Assembly (NCBI GenBank): GCA_910588655.1
Contig: CAJUPJ010000005.1
Span: 1-64,000 of the forward strand
From: an uncultured Lachnospiraceae bacterium
Lineage (GTDB): Bacteria > Bacillota > Clostridia > Lachnospirales > Lachnospiraceae
Length of the DNA stretch: 64,000 nucleotides
Direction of reading: 5' to 3'
Positions 35,708-44,876 of this stretch are shown piece by piece. The translations under genes and the position numbers were made by a program. The notes below the pieces were generated by a model. The model did not search any database and was not told where the DNA came from. It saw only the letters and a list, made by a program, of their open reading frames with translations. Every line of letters starts with the position of its first letter. Position 1 is the stretch's first letter.

Positions 35708-38700
35708 TTAATCACCATTTTTCATATTATTAATTGCATTAATTATATCCTTGCATATAGCACATGAATTTGCACATATAATTTGTGAAATATCTGCCAT
35801 TTTCTGATAATTACCAGTATTAGGTGCTTTTATTTTATATTCAGGCTCAAAAATTATTTGTCTTAACAAATCCATCATGTCATAAAATTTCTGCTTATCA
35901 TCGTAATTACTATTATTATCATCACTATGTTCATTATAAGGTACAAGCTGTGTTGTTGATTCTGTTGCTGCCAATTCTAATACAGAAAAAACATCATCAG
36001 TTTTATCACAACCCTTGTTACTACAATCCTTCTCTGTATTCTGGTTATTTCCTTTAAAACAATTATAAATTGGTTCTGGTGTTAAATCTGGCATATCTCC
36101 ACTAAAATCATAGAAGCTTGGAATTTCCTGAAAAATATACCCATTAACAATCTCTTCCTTCATATCATGTTCTAAATAAATTATGGCATCTTTACATTCA
36201 CTGCCACTGCCTATCTTAAAACCACTTCGCAAGATATCCAGAATAGTATATTCTCCCATACCAACTATAAAAACCCTGTCTTTATTGCTGGCATCAATAC
36301 AATTATAATCTTTAATATTAGAAATCCATCTTAAAAATTTAGCACCATTACCTCCTAAATATACACAAAGTTCATTTTTATTACCATTATCTTTTTGCAT
36401 ACATCCAAGTATATACCCAATATTGAGGAATAAAAGAGAAATATTATATGTCATCATTTTAACAAAACTACGAAATTCATCCATTTTATTATAAACATCC
36501 GGTGGTATAACATAATTATTTTTTTCAATCTGCATTGCAATTAAATCAAATAATCCGTAATAATAACTATCGCACATTTTTGTTTCTAATTTGCATTTTC
36601 CACGCAATTCACTCAATAATTTACCTTCTGGTGTATTTTCATCAACCTTACGTGACCCCACAAGAAATATACCAATTATTTCATCAAAACGCTGAAAGTT
36701 ATATTCGTTATTTAGCATACTTATATCATAGCCTCCAAACGCAATTTTAGTATATTTTTTCTGCAAACTATCATCTTTATCATTATAAACATGAGCTACC
36801 AAAGTTTTCTTCCACCCTATATCTATACTTGCAAAAACTTTTCCAGAATCTTTAGATAACAATTCTTCCATAGATTCATTCCTTAATGTTAAGTTTTTAT
36901 ATAAATTACCAGTTAATGCCTTTTGCTCACTCATACTAAGAACAGAATTTTCTATAACTTCTGAAATACCTGTCCAGCTTTTTCCAAACTGTAAGGCATG
37001 TTTCCAAAGACCTTCTAACTGTCCTACTTTTTCATTTTCATCATCATAGAAATGGAGAAAATTTATTTTTATATAAGAACACTGTTTTAATAATGCTGTA
37101 TGAATTGCAAATAATAAAATCTGCTGGACAAAAATATGCGCATGCCTCTTCTGTTGTTGTTTCATTTGGTCATAATCAAAGTCCAGAAAATGAATATTTT
37201 CATCTCCTAACATTTCAAGACAACTTTCAATATAAAATAACGCTTGTCCATCATCAAACGGGTTCACCGAATATGAATCTGGAATTTTTTTGTAAGAATA
37301 AAAACTATGTACAACATTTCTAAAATATGATAATTCTTTTTCTCTACAACCACTTTCTGTCATAACAAAATTACTATTTACCAATAGTTTTTTATTACTA
37401 TCACCTGTTATATTTATAGAACCTGGTACTCTGAAGGCTACTCTTTCTACACTTCTTCTCTCTGATACATCATATATCTTCATCATAGTAACATATGTTG
37501 ATGTATGTCCAATATCAATAAAAACCCCTATAGTTCCTCCAACATCTTCCATACCAATATTCTCTGAACTTACAGGTATATATCCACTTACTGCTCCCAA
37601 AGAATACCTTATATATGGAGGAAAAGTATTAGTCCTTATAAGTTTAAAAATAATATCCCCTGTATTATATCCATTTTCTGACTGATATTCCACTGAAGAA
37701 GAAGCATATGGAATATCCACTTTTACTTCAGAACCATTTTCATAAACCCATGTATAATAACTCTTCCAATTTAATACATTTATTCTCTTTTCTGGCCATA
37801 AATATACAGGAACAAAAACATTTCCATAAAGCCACTGGCAATCTTCAAATGAATATATCTTATAAAATGAATAAGGAAATCCCTTAATACTTAACCTTAC
37901 TTCAAATACTGCCTTTAAATGGTCATATATTACAATATATTCGTCAAAAAAATCTTCTGCTGTAATGTGTTTTTCTATCATTTCCTGTATAAAATTTCTT
38001 TTAAAAGGTAAAAGCGCATAAGCTGATAATGGTTCACCTCCTGGTTCTACTATAGAAATAATTTTTCTGTGTCCAATTTCTAACACATGATGAAATAATT
38101 CTTCTAATTTCACAAGATTTTCTGAATTAAACATAGAATCTGGTCTATCATCATAAACTACAACAATAAGCTTATGCTGGAATATATCGTCATGATATCT
38201 TTCTATAAGAAATTCCATCTTATTATCAAATAAATTAAAATCGCTACAATTATTCAGAAAATTATATTCTTTTCGTATATTATTATTCATACTTTCATAA
38301 ATTTTTCGTTTAATATAAGTCTCTACCTCTAAATCTGCTTCTCTTGAATATAAATCAACAAATTTATCTAATTCCTTTATTAATTTTTCATAATGCAAAA
38401 AGATTCCACCATCAGCAGAATTTATACAACTAATATTACTTCTTAATATTTTTAACCAAAATCCAAGGTCTGCATACTCATTTCCCTTTCCCCTGAAATC
38501 AAATAACAACTCTGTTTTCTGGTTCACTGTTTCAATTGAAAGCCAATCCAGCTTAGAGATTTTCTTCTTAAACATTTTAGCTGGACAAATAATTGTAAGT
38601 GGTGAAGTTATTGCAATTGGAACTTCATCCATACAAAAAACATATAAATAATCCCAGGTAGTCTGGTATAATACAGGTTTATCTTCTGGTCTGAAAGAAG

Positions 38701-39058
38701 CAGCAGCACGTATAAATGGATTATCACTCTCCTCAGATAAATCTACTTTAATTACATTTATTTTTATATTACGTATTCTCTGAAGTGCCAAAATAGATAA
38801 AACTGCTCTCCACTCCATTACAGCCCTTATATGTTCAGGATGTCTGTTGTCAAAAAAAATATTATGAAACAATAACATCTGTTCAAATATATGTGGCATG
38901 GCATTTGAACCCTCATCAAAAACTGAACCTGATGTTTCATAATAAAGCTTCATATTATCTAAAAGAAAATCATAAATTTCATCTATTTCCTCCCAACACT
39001 CATCACTAATCATTCTTGTTTCATCTTTTAAATCTGGTAACAAATATTTTTTATTCAT
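35708..39058 (-). CDS. Giant actin/Hsp70-fold ATPase-like protein, 1116 aa
   Basis: The family is not recognised. Residues 1-500 show no motif I know. The second half has three motifs in the order expected of the actin/Hsp70/sugar-kinase fold: phosphate-1 FIDIGHTST (513-521), phosphate-2 SIDIGWKKT (744-752) and an adenosine-type LGGNGAKF (901-908). The spacing is larger than in MreB or ParM and closer to big Hsp70-like proteins. A Ser/Thr/Asp/Asn-rich stretch (about 1003-1055) precedes a cysteine-containing helical end (CANSCAICKD). There is no signal or membrane segment, so it is cytosolic. It lies 28 nt after the tubulin-like gene and 33 nt before the secreted vWA gene. ATPase activity is inferred only. 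Confidence 0.75.
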   Translation of the reverse strand: MNKKYLLPDLKDETRMISDECWEEIDEIYDFLLDNMKLYYETSGSVFDEGSNAMPHIFEQMLLFHNIFFDNRHPEHIRAVMEWRAVLSILALQRIRNIKINVIKVDLSEESDNPFIRAAASFRPEDKPVLYQTTWDYLYVFCMDEVPIAITSPLTIICPAKMFKKKISKLDWLSIETVNQKTELLFDFRGKGNEYADLGFWLKILRSNISCINSADGGIFLHYEKLIKELDKFVDLYSREADLEVETYIKRKIYESMNNNIRKEYNFLNNCSDFNLFDNKMEFLIERYHDDIFQHKLIVVVYDDRPDSMFNSENLVKLEELFHHVLEIGHRKIISIVEPGGEPLSAYALLPFKRNFIQEMIEKHITAEDFFDEYIVIYDHLKAVFEVRLSIKGFPYSFYKIYSFEDCQWLYGNVFVPVYLWPEKRINVLNWKSYYTWVYENGSEVKVDIPYASSSVEYQSENGYNTGDIIFKLIRTNTFPPYIRYSLGAVSGYIPVSSENIGMEDVGGTIGVFIDIGHTSTYVTMMKIYDVSERRSVERVAFRVPGSINITGDSNKKLLVNSNFVMTESGCREKELSYFRNVVHSFYSYKKIPDSYSVNPFDDGQALFYIESCLEMLGDENIHFLDFDYDQMKQQQKRHAHIFVQQILLFAIHTALLKQCSYIKINFLHFYDDENEKVGQLEGLWKHALQFGKSWTGISEVIENSVLSMSEQKALTGNLYKNLTLRNESMEELLSKDSGKVFASIDIGWKKTLVAHVYNDKDDSLQKKYTKIAFGGYDISMLNNEYNFQRFDEIIGIFLVGSRKVDENTPEGKLLSELRGKCKLETKMCDSYYYGLFDLIAMQIEKNNYVIPPDVYNKMDEFRSFVKMMTYNISLLFLNIGYILGCMQKDNGNKNELCVYLGGNGAKFLRWISNIKDYNCIDASNKDRVFIVGMGEYTILDILRSGFKIGSGSECKDAIIYLEHDMKEEIVNGYIFQEIPSFYDFSGDMPDLTPEPIYNCFKGNNQNTEKDCSNKGCDKTDDVFSVLELAATESTTQLVPYNEHSDDNNSNYDDKQKFYDMMDLLRQIIFEPEYKIKAPNTGNYQKMADISQIICANSCAICKDIINAINNMKNGD

Positions 39059-39086
39059 ATGTCCCCTCCAATACCAATAACCATAC

Positions 39087-40811
39087 CTATATCATACATG
39101 CAATATAAACTGCATTTACCAAATTTTTAATGCTTTCATCCATGCTTTTATCATTTGCTCTTTGTATATTTTTTAGAATATTATCATCTTTTTCGTAATA
39201 ATTAAATCCAAGATTACTAAGCCTCAGCCATATATCACTCATGGAAATTTTTTCAATATCCAAATCAGTAAAGAAACTTGTATCTTCTAATTCCTTCATA
39301 TGCCTACGTATATAATCAAGATTTTCTGTATAAATATTTTCATTTATTTCATCTGTATATTTATCATCTAAAAGTCCATCCGTTATTAAATTATTCATAA
39401 ATTGTTTTAAAATTAATTTCTTGGAAAAAAATTGTATATATTTTACCACATCACTGTCATTATCATCATTTTCTTCTGTATCAATGTCAATTTTATCCGG
39501 GGTAGATGCTTTTTCAATATTACAAATATTCAGTTCCGCAAACCAGCGTATATATTCACTACAATATTTAGAAATATTCTCAAATTTGTTATAAAGTTTA
39601 TCTTCATCAAAATCAGAAGATTTTTCCTTTCCATCTATAAAATCAAAATACCATGGAATTTCACTAGCATGTTCTTTTAATTTATTTCTCTGCCTGTAAT
39701 CAAATAATTCCTCTATAATAAGACTTTTCATAACAATTGCAAAACGCATCATAATATAAAAACAAAAGAAACATTTTGCAGGCTGGTATAAATCTAACCA
39801 GCTAATCTGCTTTTCAGAAACTGTTGCGAAATAATGCCCTTTCTCCCTAATATCACTTTCAAAAAATGTTACACAAGACATCGCAGAGTAAAATTCTACA
39901 ATATGAGGAAGATTTTTTTGCCTGTTTCCAGCTGTTTCATAACTTCCTCTAACATCTTTTCCATCATGTCCAATAATATATAACTTATCAAATACCCTGA
40001 AACCATTATTATCTTCACCATCAACATATTTATAATATTCTATTGCTGCTTTAGTTTTTGTAGCAAATTTATCTGACTCAATCTCAATATCCTCCTCTTC
40101 TTCTGAATACATCTTTGCTGTTAAATCATCTCTGGAAAAACCAAAATAAGGAAGAACCATACATCCACCCACTTGCATCTGTTCACAAATATGTTTATTG
40201 TCTGAGTCTCCAAATAATTTCTTTTTCAAATATCTTGAAATAGTAGGCAGAGAAGAAGCACCTGTGCCTCCAAAAATAGAGCCTGCAAGAAAAATCTTAA
40301 TTTTCTTCATATCTTTCTGGGCAATACTTACTATTTTAACAAACTTTTCCAATATAGAATCCATATTAGCCGCAAAAAGCGCTGCCCCAACATTAGGATG
40401 AGCAAAAAAACCCTCTGAAATTTTCATTTCCCTTTCTTCTTCACTATATAATGCATCCATTAAAACAGAGGCGCTATTAATTCCACGTACATTAATTCCT
40501 GGATTACTTGCAATATCCCGAAAAGTTTTTGCCCCTTGAACTGGATTTGCACACATTAAATTAATCTTAGGTTTGAAAAAACAAGGTATTGGACTTTCTT
40601 TAATTACATAACTTTCCCTGCATTTATCATATAGTTTTATAATTCTCTTAAAATAATCTGCATTTCCATTTTTAGTATCTGAATCAATATATAAAATATT
40701 TACAGATTTTACATCTAAATACCCATTAGCACACATATGCACAAAAATTTCCCCACATCTTGCTCCTGTGCCTCCCAACAAAATTAAATTATAACTAAAT
40801 CTCTCCCTCAT
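39087..40811 (-). CDS. Divergent tubulin/FtsZ-like GTPase
   Basis: A 574-residue cytosolic protein. N-terminal LLGGTGARCGE (11-21) resembles the first nucleotide loop of FtsZ/tubulin. YIDSDTKN (41-48) fits the next loop. GSIFGGTGASSLP (177-189) matches the tubulin signature GGGTGTG followed by a proline. This pattern is that of the Tubulin_2/FtsZ-like family rather than cell-division FtsZ. The C-terminal half is helical and shows no FtsZ tail peptide. Relatives in other bacteria occur beside vWA genes and are predicted to act in membrane remodelling; here two vWA genes are in the same operon. AGGAGA precedes the start, 11 nt after the membrane-protein gene. Confidence 0.82.
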   Translation of the reverse strand: MRERFSYNLILLGGTGARCGEIFVHMCANGYLDVKSVNILYIDSDTKNGNADYFKRIIKLYDKCRESYVIKESPIPCFFKPKINLMCANPVQGAKTFRDIASNPGINVRGINSASVLMDALYSEEEREMKISEGFFAHPNVGAALFAANMDSILEKFVKIVSIAQKDMKKIKIFLAGSIFGGTGASSLPTISRYLKKKLFGDSDNKHICEQMQVGGCMVLPYFGFSRDDLTAKMYSEEEEDIEIESDKFATKTKAAIEYYKYVDGEDNNGFRVFDKLYIIGHDGKDVRGSYETAGNRQKNLPHIVEFYSAMSCVTFFESDIREKGHYFATVSEKQISWLDLYQPAKCFFCFYIMMRFAIVMKSLIIEELFDYRQRNKLKEHASEIPWYFDFIDGKEKSSDFDEDKLYNKFENISKYCSEYIRWFAELNICNIEKASTPDKIDIDTEENDDNDSDVVKYIQFFSKKLILKQFMNNLITDGLLDDKYTDEINENIYTENLDYIRRHMKELEDTSFFTDLDIEKISMSDIWLRLSNLGFNYYEKDDNILKNIQRANDKSMDESIKNLVNAVYIACMI

Positions 40812-40822
40812 TCAACCATCTC

Positions 40823-41464
40823 CTATAATTCCTTTAGAACCTCATCCAGCATCCTGTTTATAATACCTATAACTGGCTTCACATAAGGCGCTTTCATTTC
40901 TACAGGTAATACTATTCCTAAATTTAATAATTCAAAAACAAATTTCAAAATATATATTATTGCCGTAACACAAAGAATACCTATATTATTTACTAAAATT
41001 TCTAAATTAAATAAAATTATTATAACTATTTCTGATATAAAAGTAATTGCAGGTATAACAATAAATCTTTTTTTATATTCATACATATTAATTAAATTCA
41101 GCCATCTTAATTTAATTATATTAGACATATACAACGGAATCATATATAACCCAGCTGTATATAAGATTATAGCTATAGTAACTAGCCCCATAATACAAAA
41201 TATATTATTTGAAAACAATCCACCCATTTGCTGGTTTACCCAGTCAGCAACCTCCATTGCTCCCAAAGTTCTATTTTTTGCCTGGTTAAAGTAACATTGC
41301 TTTAAAAGATTGTATACTACAAAATATACAGCACTTTGAAATGCAATAACTATAATAATTGAAATTACCATACAGTAAATATGTACACTCTCACTTCTAG
41401 TAAAATAACTATTATAATAATATTGTTTATTTGAATTTCTTATCTCTCCAACACTTTTTCCCAT
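40823..41464 (-). CDS. Four-helix membrane protein of the tubulin-like operon
   Basis: No family is recognised. The 213 residues have hydrophobic segments near 29-53, 86-113, 134-157 and 159-182, with a Tyr/Asn-rich N-terminus and a charged C-terminal end (RMLDEVLKEL). Its place between an external vWA protein gene and the tubulin-like gene suggests a membrane adaptor connecting outside and inside, but this is inference. AGGAGGT precedes the start. Confidence 0.75.
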   Translation of the reverse strand: MGKSVGEIRNSNKQYYYNSYFTRSESVHIYCMVISIIIVIAFQSAVYFVVYNLLKQCYFNQAKNRTLGAMEVADWVNQQMGGLFSNNIFCIMGLVTIAIILYTAGLYMIPLYMSNIIKLRWLNLINMYEYKKRFIVIPAITFISEIVIIILFNLEILVNNIGILCVTAIIYILKFVFELLNLGIVLPVEMKAPYVKPVIGIINRMLDEVLKEL

Positions 41465-41493
41465 ATATACCTCCTATATTAATTTTTTAATAT

Positions 41494-42966
41494 TTAATAA
41501 GCCATATATATTAAAAAATTTCCCATCCATTTTTGATACTCTGTAGCATTTTCTTGATAATTTTTCTCTTTTATATCTATAATTTTTTCAAACATCTGTT
41601 TAATATTAATTTTTTTACTCCAGTCATTTTTTATACTATTTACATTCATTGACAAAACCCATTGTGGAATTGTATATTGTGGCCTTTCCATCTGAAAACG
41701 TATATCTATTAAAGCAATATTACGTCCCCATGTTTTAGGAAATACAGCATTTTTATTAAGATTTAAATCAAGGCACAACCAATATTCTTTAGCACTAATA
41801 TCCGGTTTTATAACTGCTTGTTGTTTTGTAATAAAATCATTGCCTGAATATTCTCTGTAAGCAAACGGATTTGAACGGTAATATACTTTAATATATGTAT
41901 CAATCTGGCTACCATTACTCTTTACACTATCATTAATATAAATACCTGGTAATTCTATCTTTTCTATTGGTAATTCCTTAATAGATGAAGATTCCTCATT
42001 TTCTGCAAGAGATAATGCAAATCCTGCACCATTATCTGGAATTTTGCCCATTGATAAATTATCTAAATTTATAGACTGTAATATATTTACTATTCTATTT
42101 TTATTCTGTAAAATTGTTTTATCAAATTTTATTTTATGTTTGCCAAACATGTTGTTTTTTAATTCAAATTTACACTCTGAGAACTTTATATTTTCACTAT
42201 TTAAATTACCTTCTAATTCATCTATAAAAGAATTATAATATTTATCCTTTGAAACTATAATTATGAAAAATGAATGATTTTTATCTGGGTCAGTAATGTT
42301 GTCCCATTCTTGATTATATTTATCACAATTTAACTTGCTAAAAAAACTACTTTTTATATTATAAATACAAATATTTGATTCCCCTAGCTTATTAGCTAAT
42401 TGTTCTGAAAAATCCTTTATTAGTTTATTATGCCCTTCTGTTTTATTCTCATCTGTAAGAAAATTCATATCTGTAATAATCATATTTACATCATTTTCAT
42501 CATTTTTATATTGGTTATTTGTAAATATTTCTGACAATTCTCCCGTTTCACTATCTTCATCATAGTTTTTATTAACTTTCCTCATAAATCCCAAAAAATT
42601 ATCTGTACTTATATTTCCTTGTATTCCTTCATTACAAATGTATCTTTCCCCTGATTCAGAAAAATTATTTTCATTAAACATTTTTTCTAATACATTAGAT
42701 AATTTATACATATTAGTGCTATCATCTTCATAAAAAAATCCAAGCATTGAAGGTGAAATATCCAAATAACAATATAATTTACATCCATCCAGATTCTCTG
42801 TAACATTTGTATTTTCCTTATAAGGCTCATTTTCAGAAACATATTTAGGTATATGTTTTATATTAAATAATACTATAATACCAACAAGCACAATAATAAT
42901 AATTATTATTATAAAATTTTTACATAACTTAAAGCCTATCTTTATACTTTCATTATTCCTTTTCAT
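41494..42966 (-). CDS. Membrane-anchored external vWA-like protein
   Basis: The first gene of the five-gene operon. One hydrophobic helix (about 17-36, a run of isoleucines) with a basic N-terminus anchors a large external domain. YLDISPSML (D69, S71, S73) matches the DxSxS metal site of vWA domains. IITDMNF and FFIIIVSKDKY look like later strands of the same fold. A separate threonine ligand is not certain. The second half (about 330-450) is beta-rich, with no known motif. It differs from the other vWA protein of the operon in having its anchor at the N-terminus. Adenine/thymine richness is high across the whole operon. Confidence 0.72.
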   Translation of the reverse strand: MKRNNESIKIGFKLCKNFIIIIIIIVLVGIIVLFNIKHIPKYVSENEPYKENTNVTENLDGCKLYCYLDISPSMLGFFYEDDSTNMYKLSNVLEKMFNENNFSESGERYICNEGIQGNISTDNFLGFMRKVNKNYDEDSETGELSEIFTNNQYKNDENDVNMIITDMNFLTDENKTEGHNKLIKDFSEQLANKLGESNICIYNIKSSFFSKLNCDKYNQEWDNITDPDKNHSFFIIIVSKDKYYNSFIDELEGNLNSENIKFSECKFELKNNMFGKHKIKFDKTILQNKNRIVNILQSINLDNLSMGKIPDNGAGFALSLAENEESSSIKELPIEKIELPGIYINDSVKSNGSQIDTYIKVYYRSNPFAYREYSGNDFITKQQAVIKPDISAKEYWLCLDLNLNKNAVFPKTWGRNIALIDIRFQMERPQYTIPQWVLSMNVNSIKNDWSKKINIKQMFEKIIDIKEKNYQENATEYQKWMGNFLIYMAY

Positions 42967-43207
42967 ATCAATTCTCCCTTATTAAAAATTTAGTAATAAT
43001 TGTTAGCTCTTCTGCTTTCTATTTTAATAATTATTACTGTTTTTAAAATACCATTATTTATAATGTTTGTCAATCTTATTTATCACATTCTGTATAATTC
43101 CTCCGGTCTATGTCGTTTTATATCTACACATTCTATGAATATCATTTCAATATATATTATCAAAACAGTTATTTTTCTAATATTCCATATACATTATTAT
43201 AGAACAT
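42967..43207. other. Non-coding upstream region of the tubulin-like operon
   Basis: An AT-rich gap of about 240 bp before the P1 terminator. It must contain the operon promoter unless transcription reads through from P1. I could not pick out a convincing -35/-10 pair, and the short ORF across it has no ribosome site. Confidence 0.4.
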
Positions 43208-43235
43208 CAAAAAAGGCAAAGCCTTGCTTTGCCTT
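43208..43235 (-). terminator. Terminator after P1
   Basis: AAGGCAAAGC and GCTTTGCCTT arms (43213-43222 and 43226-43235) with a 3-nt loop; a T run follows on the minus strand. It separates the surface-protein locus from the tubulin-like operon. Confidence 0.85.
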
Positions 43236-43306
43236 AAACAACTCTTATTACTTATTATATGACTGTTATACACCTGCATTATAACCTTATTCTGCTGTTA
43301 AATATA

Positions 43307-44806
43307 TTACTTCTTAGGAATATCAGCCCTGCCAAACAGCCTGTATACACCAACCCATTTCTTTTTGCTCTGGTTTCCAGCTTTACGTATATAAATATAA
43401 CTTTTATCTTCTACATCAGTTAAATTAACTATCTTAGTTGAAGAGCTTCCTGCAGCTAATATTTTTGCCCCTGTTCCAAGTTTTGTAACATCTGTAACCT
43501 CTTCTTTTGAAGCTATAATCTGGTAATCATCATCACCTATATTGGTAAATCTAATTGTACCTTTCCATACTCCGTCAGTTTCCTTTGAATCTCCATACTG
43601 TACTGATACTACTTTTTTACCATCTTTATTAATTACTATTGCATTTGCAACACCTGCGCCACCACTAACAGCTTCACCCACTGCGCTAGAAGTTGCTATA
43701 ATATCAGCACCACCAAGTTCTTCATCAGTAAGAGGTGCTGTAATCTCTAAGTTTACACGTGTCCACTTTGATGCACACTTAGCTTTCTTAGTAGAAGAAT
43801 TGTTTTCTTTTGCTTTAGTACGTACTTCCAGTATACCTATTGCACCTGATGTTGCAGGATTATCTGGTGTTCCAAGCATTGTATCTATTCTGACATCTTT
43901 TGTAGCCTTTGTTTCATCTGTTAAAACAATTGTTTCTTTTCCTGTTACCTGCCCATCTTTTGTAACATCAAATTCTTTAAAGCTATATGAATTATCCTTA
44001 TTCTTAACAAGTACGCGGTACTCAGCAGCCTTTGGAAGTGTTAAAGTTCCTGCTGTATACTGTACAGAAACAGAAGGACCGTTTGCCTGTTTGGCAATAT
44101 TCAACTTTGATATTTTTCCTGGAAGTTTGCCTGAAACATATACATCAAGTTTATTATCAAGGTTACTTGCATCATATACATTAGAATAGTATGTATCAGG
44201 TTTAAGTTCTGCTTCCACACTACAAGTCCTCACATATAATGATGCCCCCTGGTACTGGTATTCTTTAAAAACATCCTTAATTATACCATTTTCTAAGTCC
44301 TGTTTTTCTGACCACTTCCCACTTGAAATTCTGTATTCAAAAGAAGTTGCTGCTATAGCATTTCTTTTACTGTCACCAGCCATAAATTCAAGTTCATGTT
44401 TTTGCGCATTATATGTTAAAACATTGACTTTATCTGAAGCTGGAATTTTAATAATAAATGGTTTATCCATATCCCCTGTCATTACAGCAATAAAATTTTC
44501 CTTAGCTGCATTTAATTTAGACAAATCTATCGTAATATTGCCAGAACCATTTACATCATACACATCCCATGCAGACATTTTAAATGTTGTCTTGCCTGTT
44601 TTTTTATTACTGCCTTTTTTAGCTACACTAAATAATACTTCCTTATCACCTGAATTTGGTGTTACAACAATCTGCTGTGCTTTTGTATCAACTCTTACAT
44701 TACTTATATTAATACTTGCTGATGTATCCACAGAACCAGCACCAGCCCATGCCATGACAGATAATGCAATAACAACAGTCCCCTGTAATAATCTCCTTAT
44801 CCTCAT
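43307..44806 (-). CDS. Secreted paralogue P1 of a four-member family
   Basis: The function is unknown. It belongs to a family of four in this window. The signal peptide MRIRRLLQGTVVIALSVMAW is followed by a beta-rich mature part. Shared blocks, in order, are SAWDVYDV, IDLSKLNAAKENFIAVMT, YQYQGASLYVR, a segment with LPGKISKLNIAKQANGPSV, LEVRTKA...ASKWTRVNLEI, and a final IYIRKAGNQSKKKWVGVYR. The recurring L/I-x-V/I-R ... K-W pattern suggests repeats of one beta module. No LPXTG, SLH or membrane anchor is seen, so it is released or held by other contacts. It is the longest paralogue, with extra sequence (about 370-430). GGGGGT precedes the start. Confidence 0.8.
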   Translation of the reverse strand: MRIRRLLQGTVVIALSVMAWAGAGSVDTSASINISNVRVDTKAQQIVVTPNSGDKEVLFSVAKKGSNKKTGKTTFKMSAWDVYDVNGSGNITIDLSKLNAAKENFIAVMTGDMDKPFIIKIPASDKVNVLTYNAQKHELEFMAGDSKRNAIAATSFEYRISSGKWSEKQDLENGIIKDVFKEYQYQGASLYVRTCSVEAELKPDTYYSNVYDASNLDNKLDVYVSGKLPGKISKLNIAKQANGPSVSVQYTAGTLTLPKAAEYRVLVKNKDNSYSFKEFDVTKDGQVTGKETIVLTDETKATKDVRIDTMLGTPDNPATSGAIGILEVRTKAKENNSSTKKAKCASKWTRVNLEITAPLTDEELGGADIIATSSAVGEAVSGGAGVANAIVINKDGKKVVSVQYGDSKETDGVWKGTIRFTNIGDDDYQIIASKEEVTDVTKLGTGAKILAAGSSSTKIVNLTDVEDKSYIYIRKAGNQSKKKWVGVYRLFGRADIPKK

Positions 44807-44876
44807 ACTATTACCCCCTTTTAATTAACTTTTACCAAATAATATACTTGTCAAATGGATATCTGAACCCAGATTA

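Noticed and set aside
39087..40811. Cell-division ftsZ
   Set aside because: Only the nucleotide loops match; the C-terminal FtsZ peptide and division-cluster neighbours are absent.
43000..43284. 94-codon plus-strand frame upstream of the tubulin-like operon
   Set aside because: It runs through the P1 terminator hairpin and has no ribosome site.
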